From Sphacelaria rigidula (taxonomy: Eukaryota; Phaeophyceae; Sphacelariales), in NCBI GenBank assembly GCA_964200075.2, contig CAXNAA020000506.1, positions 1 through 20,633 of the forward strand: 20,633 bases of DNA. The letters run 5' to 3'. Below are positions 1 through 8,861 of the stretch, piece after piece (position 1 is the stretch's first letter; each line of letters starts with the position of its first letter). The position numbers and the translations under genes are program-made. The notes under the pieces are model-generated. The model was not told where the DNA came from. It saw nothing but the letters and a program-made list of their open reading frames with translations, and ran no database searches.

Positions 1-323
1 AACCGCAAAAAAAAATCGGTAACCTGGTTATCTAGGTTACGCAGTGAGTGGCGTGGTTTATAGCGTCATCGCCAACCGACGCCAACCCCATCGGGGGTCC
101 GCCCCCTACAAAGCCGGGACGGAGCACGCCGGGTTCTTGCCGGACAAGGCTGGAGGGGGGGGGTACTCATGATTTTACATGCCGTAGTCAAAGGTGGGTA
201 GAGGCGAGCGGGCGAGGAAAAGGGGGGTACAACTTGGATATCAAACAGATTTTGTGACGTGCCCAGCTCGTCTGATTTTTAATTTTAATTCCTCATCTCC
301 GTCATGGGCGACGAAAAACATTC

Positions 324-495
324 GACTACAAAGGTGGTAATTTCGATCCATGCAAGTAACGGAAGTCACTCGCTCGTCGTTTTTTTCTTCCACTGTGAGT
401 TATATGTACCCCGTTGATCTTTCGACTACAAAATGTGACTGTTCCTTCTCAAGTCCATGCAAAAACCACGCAAGCCACTCGCAGCCCTTTCGTGA
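324..495. repeat. Imperfect direct repeat, two units about 95 bp apart
   Basis: The 12-mer TTCGACTACAAA occurs at about 324 and again at about 421. In both units it is followed by TCCATGCAA and then a block resembling AAGTCACTCGC / AAGCCACTCGC. The spacing between shared blocks differs slightly, so this is an old, diverged duplication. No function is evident. Confidence 0.5.
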
Positions 496-2763
496 CTTGG
501 TCTCAGTGAACCAAATGCTCCTACACTCGAAAAAAAAACTTTCAACATGCTCCCCAGTGTGGAGGACATGATCGTCAGTTTTCCTTACATCTGCGGGACA
601 CCTCCCGACTGGAAGGTGAGCTTCTGCTTTGGGATTCCGTGAGAGAATTCTCTGTGTGCGCCGGAGTAGGCCATCCTTTGTTGAATCGCCATCATTTTCC
701 CTCGAAAAAGGGATGTGAAACGCAGATGATGCATGCACCAATCGAGCACCGCGTACCTTCCAACCGAGGATACCAAACACCTCTTTTGTGCGGGAGTTTG
801 CGCTCCCAGTGAGCACAAAACCCTCAGAGTCTCCGACCACGATTTGTGGCCAACAAAGGAAACTATAATTTTGGCGGATCATGTCGCACTGGTTTCATGT
901 TGGGCGACAGTTTGAAGTTTTTATCTACGCAAAGTCTTAAGGGGGGTAGCTGTTTCGGTCCTTGCGTGTCTAAAAAAAACACTGCCCGATTTACTTTCCA
1001 TTCTTCAACTGAGCACGTGTTGGATGTTTTCAAAATGCGAGCCCAGCAACTGATGCCGCTACGCTAAAACAGTGGCATCAGCGCCGTGTGAGCGGAACAA
1101 CAGGTCTGTTCAGTGTGAGACCAGACTTGAAATCCTCACCCTCGTTCGACCTCATTTTTCTGAGTGCGGCAAGGCGGGCGACCAGTCAGTCTCCTCACGG
1201 GATGAGGATTGAGAACAAGAGCACGGAAAAGAACAAGGCTTGAAATCACCGTCTCATGGGGGAAGGGGTTGACGGAGTTACGGTAGGAATTGTTTCAACA
1301 AAAAATAATGTTTCATGGAGACACCTAAATTCGTCGTGTACTGAACTATTGTACCACCTCTCATGTAGTCCCCACCCGTCACGGACAACGCACTAACAAG
1401 GAGCGAAAAAGACTAGGTGAACCGAGTGGGGTAGCAATGATGGAATCATTAACTCCTGCGAACCCCCAATGCCACCCTGAAGAGTCAGCGGTGGTCGGTG
1501 ACGACCATTTATCAGCTAGCTTGTGTAAGCCTCAAGCAACTACTGTCAGTGCAGTACCGCCGTACGAATAACTCCGGAAACACAAATTCGGCCGGCACGG
1601 CCGCGCGATGTAGGTACATGCTAGTGGCCTGGGGTTCCAGCTAACTCCATCCCCTTCGAGAATACGACACAGCTGTCCTGACATCGTGGTGGAAGCCACT
1701 TCTGTCGGTGAGGGGTCCGCAAGCAGATAAGAAGTATAGGACCGTGAAGTGTTCTGTACTGGCTGTACGACAGTTCTGGATGTGAGCCATGGTGTCTCCC
1801 TGGACGCTTTCTCGTTAGAGTGCGCGATTGGCTTCATGCTCTTCCCCCTCACAGGGTGCGCCATCATCAGTGAGGGCCAGGCTTGAAACAAGTGCTCCGC
1901 TTGGGTCTTTCGCGAGTCCGAGGATCTCCGAAGGGTTACAAGACGAATCTCAAATTCCATTGCGCACGGTGGAGGGTGGGTCATCCCGACGGCTTGACTG
2001 CACACATTTGCTTGTGGCGGAAACAGGGAGTGCCGTTAGTTTTGAGGCTACTTTGGTTCAACGCAGTTCTCTATATGCTGGCTAGGCTAACCCAACATCC
2101 CCTTTTGTTTTGCCGATTGTGGAGGATTGTGGGCTATGATTCCTGAGGTGCCCTGCTAAGGTCCCCTTTGCAGGAAAAGCATGTGTTTGCACTGTTGATT
2201 GGAGAGGCGTGTTTGATAACCTCAACAGTACAGTAGGTTTGCTCCTAGCGAACCAGACGCAGTCGAGTCTTGGAGCGTCCACAGATGGACAGCTACAACT
2301 GGCAGTTATTTCTCGACTGTAGACATGGCGTCGGTTCAACACAAGGACGTGTGCCTGGGGGACATGCAGGCGTCGGTCTTGCGGAATTCGTGCCAGAGGT
2401 TCAGTACATGGGCAATGGTCAAGCGAATGTGCCACGCGCGTGCCGTACTTATACTTTCATGGTATTACAGACAGTAGTAGTATATCATCGAGGGGTGTTT
2501 CGATCCACCAGTGCGGCGACATAGGCACTCACGGGTTGAAGTTATTTTCCTGTCCTGTTCGTTCTCTAAAAAACGTTTTGAACGCTTATCATCAATTCTC
2601 TTCCCGCCAAAAATATCGAAGGAATGTCACACTTCATCGCCCGTTGTGCTGCTGTGTGGTGTGGTCGTGTACTGCTGGGCGGTACTCGTGATCTACAGGG
2701 TATGCGGGAAAACACGTGGTCGGTTTCTATGGTCAACACGGCAGCACAGACGGTAACTTCAAC

Positions 2764-2890
2764 TTAACCCTCTGACCACTAGTAGGATACTCGTAGAGGC
2801 AGCCTGTTGAGTCGTTGTCGTTCAGTTTTTTCAAGTGTAAATGATGCCGATTCAACAGATCACCTACCCTAGCGGTCGTCAAGCTTGTAA
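2764..2890 (+). mobile_element. Decayed piggyBac-like MITE, copy 1 of 3
   Basis: The left end reads TTAACCCTCTGACCACTAG, which resembles the end of the better copy at 19762-19868. Near the right end is the shared block GATGCCGATTCAACAGAT, followed by a diverged inverted end (CTAGCGGTC...TTGTAA). The right terminal repeat is degraded, so the exact boundary is uncertain. A TTAA target site followed by CCCT-type ends is characteristic of piggyBac transposons. The element is far too short to encode a transposase. Confidence 0.55.
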
Positions 2891-3019
2891 CAGATTTCAG
2901 CTGTTGCTCGTGCAAGATATCCGGCGGTCGATTTCAATCCGGACCACGAACGGCCAGAGAAAACATGTCATGATTCACGCGGAAAACTGACGAGCGAAAA
3001 CCAAGGGAGGAAAACAGTC

Positions 3020-3593
3020 GGAACGACCGGCTGATTAAGTAAGAGGCGTTCTCGATGCTTCACGCCGTCATAAAAGCACCCACTTTGGCAAGTTCGATTT
3101 TTACCATCCCTGGAAGTAGGCTTTTGTTTTTTATGCGTTCCCCCCCCAAAAAAACTTGTGCGTCTCGTTCTAAAGGGTCATCGTGAAGCGGAAACCCCGC
3201 CGAGGCGTCACAATTACTTGAGTTTAGTGTGAAAGATCGGAAAACAAGAACGCATAATGTATGCGGATTATATGCGCGCATAAAAACAAAAGCCTATCTG
3301 GAAGGCAACCTCCACTCCAAACAGATACATAGATCGTGTACTGTACTATAATAGAATATACTCCAATACATGCGAAGCAACAATTTGTAGGAATATACCC
3401 GAGATAAGGAAGGACGGCTACATTAGTAAGAGGCGTTTTCAATGCTTCACGAAGTCAATTATTTACATCCACTTCGGCGGCTTCAGCTTTTGCCATGCCT
3501 GGGAGAGACTTTACTCTCGACAGATAAATAGGTCGTGTACCAAATTATACTCCAGCATATGCGAAGCAGCATTTTGTAGGGATATACCCGAGA
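3020..3593. repeat. Tandem direct duplication, two diverged units
   Basis: Unit A (about 3020-3404) and unit B (about 3407-3593) align along their length. Both contain GTAAGAGGCGTTYTCRATGC, then a CCATSCCTGG-like segment, then ACAGATAMATAGRTCGTGTA, and both end in TTTGTAGGRATATACCCGAGA. Unit A is longer only because a 180-bp MITE plus its target duplication sits inside it. Without the insertion the two units are of similar size, roughly 190 bp each. Unit B is the natural empty-site comparison. Confidence 0.8.
3117..3296. mobile_element. hAT-like MITE, 180 bp, with terminal inverted repeats and target duplication
   Basis: The left end TAGGCTTTTGTTTTTTATGCG (3117-3137, key bases TAGGCTTTTG...ATGCG) is the inverted complement of the right end at 3277-3296, with a single-T length difference. 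The flanks are CCTGGAAG (3109-3116) and TCTGGAAG (3297-3304), an 8-bp target duplication with one mismatch. The homologous place in unit B reads GCCTGGGAG with no insertion. An 8-bp duplication with short terminal repeats is typical of hAT-family non-autonomous elements. The interior has no coding capacity. Confidence 0.8.
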
Positions 3594-3803
3594 AAAACAT
3601 AGCCGAAAATCGATGTGAGGGGGGCGTGGGGAAGCATATTATGACAGGTGTTGGAGGCGTCGAGTTGAGTCTACTGGTACCACCCTGCGCTTCTGCATAG
3701 TGGACAGAAATACTCGAAACAACCTACAGTACAGAACACATTCAACGCGTTTGGCAGGGTTGGTCATCTGGGTGATACGTACTCACTTTTTGAGCGAAAA
3801 TAG
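3297..3803. other. Non-coding stretch
   Basis: Beyond the duplicated unit ends and the repeat blocks listed separately, I see nothing supportable here. Open frames are short and AT-rich. Confidence 0.5.
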
Positions 3804-3847
3804 TGCTGATTTGACAGATGATTGACCCTGGCGGCCAGAAGGTTTTC
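3770..3847 (+). mobile_element. Fragment of piggyBac-like MITE, copy 2 of 3
   Basis: The 32-bp block at 3804-3835 (GCTGATTTGACAGAT...CCCTGGCGGCC) matches the block of the copy at 2764-2890 at 23 of 32 positions. Seven of the nine differences are transitions. The following CCAGAAGGTT, read on the other strand, resembles the AACCCTCTGACC terminal repeat. The left end cannot be identified, so this is a decayed fragment. Confidence 0.4.
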
Positions 3848-5047
3848 ATAGAGTGTGCGCCAATCTGTCGACCAATCGGACCGATTATCACCACGTAAGA
3901 CTGCAGGCGGAGGAACCGATGTATCACACTGGACGTGAGTTCGTTGCCTCTAACTGTACTGACTGTGACGTTCAGGCGTACAGGTTTTCGTACGATGTAA
4001 TCAATTTCTACTCGAATATCCTGGAAGGGTTTACTACCCTGGTGTGTGGATAAAATAATCAAACGGGACATGCAGGGAGTAGAGAGAGAGGAGACGGTAC
4101 CGCTACCATGGTGTCGGTACAAGATACGACGAGAAGCGTGATGAGGGATGAATCGCCACGCAGGGGTCCGGGTATCTTGGGCTGATGTCCCAATATGAGA
4201 TACCGAGAAAAATGACCCAAGAGTTACGACGTAAACTCTTGGTGCTGCCCGAATATACCCATACCAATACCCATGGAAGATATTCAACGATCGAAGACAC
4301 GAGAACCCGCAGGCTGTCTGTCACTCATCTGTAATCTGTAACGTGCATGACAAAAGATGGTTGGGAAGAGTTCATTCCAGTTTTCTGGGTAATAAATCGC
4401 GCCAGCAGTCAACGTTTTCAGACTGGCGCGCCGACTGCAAGTTTGTATCTGAAAACCAGAGAGAGCACAAAATATCGTCCATGTTTCCCACACACGTGCA
4501 CTCGGAAGCACTACTGCCGCACTGCACTGTAGTCGGCTGATTGCCTCTTCTGTACATGTTAAACAAACATTACACTACGGTGAAGGGTAGCACAGCGCAG
4601 TGCGGTCGGAGGGACAGTCAACACGGTCGCACCGACGTCTAATATGCGGGAATTATTATCGGTCGTGGCGAAGACTGTCGGAACTGATCTCGTGCACGAA
4701 ATCCCGCCCAGGTCCTGAGGGTCTTGGGGGAAAATACCTAGGGCGCACAACACACGTGCGTTGGACATACATGGACGAGTAGAAATCGTACGAAAGGCTC
4801 CTGGAAGCGTAGGCAGCTGACGTACTCTCCTGTGCCTTGCTGCATGAGTCCCGCAACAGCAAACGCCAGATATTGTGCCCCGTTCTATGCACAGAGGATC
4901 GAATTGTATTAGGGTGTCCAGTCAAGTACACTCTCGAATCGGAAAGCCAGCGTTTTTCGGGTAGGTATGCGAGTACATGCACGCTGCAAAAGGAAGCCAT
5001 GAATCATTACAGCGAGATCTGCTTCCTTGTGTATAACCCCATCTCAC
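3848..5047. other. Non-coding stretch, possible intron of the minus-strand gene
   Basis: I found no supported exon here. The 181-codon minus-strand open frame at 3742-4287 lacks coding-like composition and any recognisable motif. A small perfect hairpin lies at 4217-4242. If the donor proposed at 5046-5047 is right, at least the right part of this stretch is the first intron of the minus-strand gene. Confidence 0.5.
4217..4242. repeat. Short perfect hairpin
   Basis: CCAAGAGTT and AACTCTTGG form a perfect 9-bp stem around an 8-nt loop. It lies in non-coding DNA and has no neighbouring U-run or gene end that would suggest a role. It could be chance or part of an old inverted repeat. Confidence 0.4.
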
Positions 5048-5050
5048 CTG
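5046..5050 (-). promoter_or_regulatory. Probable splice donor, minus-strand gene
   Basis: On the minus strand the sequence reads CAG|GTGAGATGG, with GT at 5047-5046. It matches the donors of the PHD gene in this window and falls where the protein composition changes, in phase 0. Confidence 0.55.
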
Positions 5051-6334
5051 TACCACACGAGGATCCTGAAAGTACTCAGCACCAAGCGCGTTCCAAACAT
5101 CCTCAAGCACTGGTTTCCTGCGATAAACCTCCGCCGCCCCTGAGTTACCTGGGCTTGCTTGCTTCCTCTCCGCTCCACTCGCAGCGCCACCACCGCCTAC
5201 CCTGCTTGACGGCTTACTCACTGCTGCCGCAACCGGAGCGGCGTCGGTGACGGAACTAATCCCTGCTCTTGCCGACCCAGCAGAGACTCGGCGTCTTGTC
5301 GCACTGCTCTGTCCGTCTTCAACAGCCCTCGCGACCGAGTCATTGTCGTGCCGCAAGCGCGCGGCGGCCACCACTGCTGCCGCTCTCGTGGGCCGACAGC
5401 TTGCTGCCGTTAGCAGCGGCCGTTGCGACGGCATCGAGTGAGTCCGCTTCGGTTCCTCCTCTTGCTGCTGTCGTCTGTGCTCGCTTTGTTCCCTTGGATT
5501 TGAATCTGCTTTCCTCCTGATGCTTCTGCTTACACGGCTCGTTCCTGTCTCCTTCGTTTCTTCATCCAGAGCTGAACTAGATGCAACGGGTGCGGATGCG
5601 CGCCGAGAAGACGATCTGGCGGATGATTTCGCCACCCGCACTGGACAGGCGTCGCCGCCGCCGCGCTCCCGAGAGTTCGGGCTTGACCCCTCTGCTGATA
5701 TTCGCCCGGTGTTGGTACTACTGTCGCCGCGGCTACTGCCACGGCCACGCTTGGAAGTTGATGAGGTGACAGCTGCAAAATGCTGTGATGTTTCACAATC
5801 ACTCTTCTTGTTGTCGGCAGCGGCGGTGTCATGCTTGCTTCGCGCGCTGCCCATAATGGCAGCAGAGGGCGAGTCACCGCCAGTAATGGGACTGGTACGT
5901 TCTATGCGCCCTTGCTGTTGTATCGTTGCTCTTGCCGCGTTGGGAGAAGGAACAGTCGACTTCACTCCATGATACTGATTGGTGATGTTTGTGCGAGACG
6001 ACTGCCTTGCACCGGTAGTGGACGAACTACCTGCCCCGCCTACTCCCGCTGGGGTACCTCCGCTTTTAGTTTCCCGCTTTCCTGGTGTAGAAGAAGTTGA
6101 ATGAACACTAGCACCTCCGTTCTTATCCTTGCCAACTGTCGGGTTGTTGCTGACACGACTTCCGACGTTTGTGCATGTGTTGCTAGTCATCGAAGTAGTT
6201 GCTGCGCAGGAGCGCGTAGGCCTCTGGGTTATGCCTCGTTGTTGTTGGCCTCTCTGCCGGTGCTGCGGCCGGTCGCCCGATGTAGCCCCATACAACAGAG
6301 ATGCTGAGACTAAGGAATCCGCTGCTGGGCCCAT
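5048..6334 (-). CDS. First coding exon of an unrecognised basic, low-complexity protein
   Basis: I do not recognise this protein. The exon encodes 429 residues from an ATG at 6334. That ATG has purine at -3 and G at +4, and an in-frame TAA lies only about ten codons upstream, so the start is well supported. The protein is rich in Ser, Arg, Ala, Thr, Gly and Gln, with scattered RR/KR clusters and a short QQQEEE stretch. It looks mostly disordered and probably nuclear. The last 30 residues change character (…KPVLEDVWNALGAEYF…) and look like the beginning of a folded or helical segment. They end at Q429, exactly where CAG|GTGAGA forms a good splice donor in phase 0. The open frame continues 41 more codons to 4922, but with composition unlike the preceding exon. 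I could not place a second exon, so the gene probably continues left, perhaps out of the window. It is transcribed divergently from the PHD gene, 1585 bp away. Confidence 0.6.
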
Positions 6335-7771
6335 GACAGCCCTCTTGTATTTATCGAGTTCTTACAGTGCTCTTACAAACGCCACGGTTGCGTTCCAGGT
6401 GCTTGGGTGACTATTCGAGACAGGAAAAGGGATGGGTTGATCCTTCCCTTAGGGCTGTCGTAGAGCTCGAAACAAATGGGCGAAGATATCTCTGGGAGAT
6501 TTCTGTTGTGCTGTCTTCACCACGGTCTGTACTATGTTCTCGTAGTGATCACAAAAAAACTCCACAGGCGAATATAAAACTCGACCACTACCAAAAGTAG
6601 ACGCCGCTTCCGGTGAGAACACGGAAAAAATACCTTAGGCAAAATTTGCACCAGCTGTTGTACGATATATCAGGGGCGGCTGCCTGTGCCGTGATGAAAA
6701 AACAACACTCTTAAAGCACAGACCATACCCCAGTGAAACTTGACTACAGACGGGATGCGTCCCAGATCATTCCCCCGTCCCCCGTCGCCCCCGGGTGATC
6801 GTCTTCGGTGGCTCCTGACTGCTCTTCTGGTGTGGCAGCTACACTACAGTAGTTCAGTGAAGTAGTGTATAGCCACTATACTACTGCCGTCCGTTCGATT
6901 TGTGGTGGGGACCGCAAACTTGTTAGCATAACTTTTTTTATTGTTGTGATTGATGATGGGATGGAGTTTTGTCGATCCGCATAAAAATCCAAAATCCAAG
7001 GGTGCTTGGCAATAACGACAACAGCGGCAGTAGCAGCAGCAGCCCTGCCCTGTGGCAACCCTGCCCTGTACAATGGCTGCACCCGCCGGCGCATGATACT
7101 GCCTGGCGATGTCGATGCAAACCGTGTGGACACAGCGGTGTGTTTACTGCACAAGCCTCTCCTCCCGACGCCGTACCTCCTACTGCACTCGGCCGTTCTG
7201 AAACAAATCGGTCTATCTGCTTGACTGCATTTTTTCACGATCTCCAATCGGAGGCAGGATGCGGGTGAAAAATTCAAAAAAATGCATGGCACATATGTGT
7301 ACAGAAGATAGTATACACAACACATGTGCAAAACCTACTGTACGATCAATATAGTATTATGGTACAACGCACGGGTGCAGGACGGTTGTACTGGAGACAC
7401 AAAACGAAGTGGGCAGCTGTGTCTTGTCCCCAGAATTTCACCAACGAAAGAAAGGTCACAAGTTTGAAAGTACGTGATCATCAATACAGCAGTACACGCA
7501 CCGAAGTACGAATACCCTGTAATCAAGAGGACCAGCGGCGCATACAGCGCACCAACAAATACAATTACAAGGACGAACCCATGGATGCATAATCCGGATC
7601 CAAAAAATATTGTAAAAAGTGCTGACGGCTGACGGTGAAATACTGTGACTGCACTTCAAAATGAGACTGTTTGAAAATTATCCCAGAATTATTAGGGCAC
7701 GAGACAAAACAAGGTACAATCGAGTCCGCTCCCATCTCTATGGCTAGAAATGGGTATATTTTTTCTCGGAG

Positions 7772-7779
7772 TATATATA
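7772..7779 (+). promoter_or_regulatory. TATA-like sequence upstream of the PHD gene
   Basis: TATATATA lies 141 bp before the ATG at 7920. The position would fit a TATA box with a leader of roughly 110 nt. Such runs are common in AT-rich spacer DNA, so this is only suggestive. Confidence 0.3.
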
Positions 7780-7861
7780 CAATGAGTTCTTTGTGTGGGT
7801 AGCTTGAACCCAAGTAAATAACCACGAGTGTCAAGGGTACCGTTTTATCGGCTCACTTAGC

Positions 7862-7884
7862 TGCAGGTGTTTGTTTCACCTGCA
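7862..7884 (+). promoter_or_regulatory. Perfect hairpin / inverted E-box pair just upstream of the start codon
   Basis: TGCAGGTG, the 7-nt loop TTTGTTT, and CACCTGCA form a perfect 8-bp stem that ends 36 bases before the ATG. If transcribed it would be a leader hairpin. As DNA it is an inverted pair of CAGGTG E-box cores. Which of these matters, if either, cannot be decided from sequence. Confidence 0.4.
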
Positions 7885-7919
7885 CACATTTCGGGGTCTG
7901 ATTTCGTAGACTGAACGCT

Positions 7920-8861
7920 ATGGCGGCCGCGTCCGCACCGGATGGGGCAGGCGCAGAGCCACGAAGTAGTCCATCACCAACAGAGAATCCACAAGAGTCA
8001 CTGCCTTCCTCTTCTCGTCCTATACGTGCCAGCGCAGTCCGCTTCAATGCCATGAGCAAAGCCCTTGCGAGCACGGGCGATTGGGGCAGTAATAGTAGCA
8101 CGAACGAAAACTCGATCAACACAGACGACACCAAGAATTATCTTGTTACTCAAAACGCACAGGGCTGGCTACCGCAACAACAGCAACAAACCAAGCGAAA
8201 GCGTGGCAGTAGCAGCGTTTCTGAAGCAGCAGCCGCGACGGCGGCGGCGGCGAGGGGCGAAGACTCAGGAGGAGGACGTTCTCTAGCCGGCGGCAGTGGG
8301 GGCGCGTCCGGGGTAGACGGAGAGGGACAGTCGGGTGGGGGTGTAGTCGAAGAAAGAAAAGCGGCGATGGGAGGTAGAGCGAAGAGGAGCGCCGGTGCCG
8401 GGGGCGGATTGGTGAGACGTGAGGGAACCGCAGCAGCGGATGGGTCTAAGAAATCTAACGGGCGTGGTAAGGACAAGGAAAAGAAGATCGGTAATGCCAA
8501 AGCGAGGGGTTCAGGAGCACCTGTAGGGGCGACTGTGGGCTTCGGAGCCGCGGGTAATGTAGCCTGTACCATCCCGGTTTTGCTAGAAAGCTTTCTTGAT
8601 TTTACAGCAGGAGGTGGGGGGGCGGCGGCGGCAGCAGCAGGTAGAGCCCTCGGCAATTCGAAGGGAAGCGGCACCATGGCGAAAGGCAAAAAGGTGGCTA
8701 ATGCAGCAGCGCCCCTCGCTACTGACATGTCGGTGGTGTGGTCAGCATTGGATGAAGTCTTGAGTGACTTACCCTCGACTGAGGATTTGAACCTAGAGTT
8801 CATGCTTTCCGGAAAGAAGCGAGCGAGGACGACGGGTGGGGCAGGCGCTGGAGCTGATGAG
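7920..8861 (+). CDS. PHD gene exon 1 (start codon; residues 1-314)
   Basis: The ATG has G at -3 and +4, and an in-frame TGA lies at 7899-7901, so no longer start is possible in this exon. The sequence is rich in Ala, Gly and Ser with a QQQQQ run at 86-90, KRKR at 92-95, Gly/Ala runs at 230-241, and a more ordered acidic/hydrophobic stretch at about 270-297 (VVWSALDEVLSDL) followed by KKRAR. The exon ends after D313-E314 at GAG|GTGATT. The open frame continues to 8927, but those residues look intronic. Confidence 0.75.

Larger units (their letters stand above)
1..3019. other. Non-coding stretch, no supported gene
   Basis: I see no supported gene here. The longest open frames (minus strand near 400-882 and 1532-2005) have no recognisable domain, no coding-like composition and no convincing splice pattern. 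The stretch contains a short imperfect direct repeat (about 324-381 and 419-495) and a decayed piggyBac-like MITE near 2764-2890, both listed separately. It could be intergenic, or a long intron of the minus-strand gene whose first exon lies at 5048-6334. Confidence 0.6.
6335..7919. other. Spacer between divergent genes: promoters and 5' leaders
   Basis: This 1585-bp stretch separates two divergent start codons and should hold both promoters and 5' leaders. A GC-rich patch at about 7015-7220, with a CAG/GCA-rich stretch and a repeated CCCTGCCCTGT (7043 and 7058), is open in several frames. I see no splice pattern or motif that would make it a gene. The right end has a TATA-like run and a hairpin, listed separately. 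Confidence 0.6.

Noticed and set aside
18-40. Small inverted repeat GTAACCT…AGGTTAC
   Set aside because: A 7-bp stem in non-coding DNA is expected by chance at this scale, and nothing around it suggests a role.
400-882. 160-codon minus-strand frame
   Set aside because: No domain, no coding-like composition and no supporting context; it overlaps a short direct repeat.
1532-2005. 157-codon minus-strand frame, considered as a retrotransposon remnant
   Set aside because: I read all three minus frames for reverse transcriptase, RNase H or integrase motifs and found none.
3742-4287. 181-codon open frame on the minus strand
   Set aside because: It has no recognisable motif, an amino acid mix like random translation, and overlaps repeat fragments. 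I see no matching splice signals to the exon at 5048-6334.
7006-7224. GC-rich patch between the divergent genes considered as an exon
   Set aside because: It is open on both strands, with no splice pair or motif. Repetition of CCCTGCCCTGT and CAG-rich sequence explains the openness.
8150-8803. 217-codon minus-strand frame opposite exon 1
   Set aside because: It is a shadow caused by Ala/Gly-rich codons. The plus-strand frame has a well-placed start and donor.
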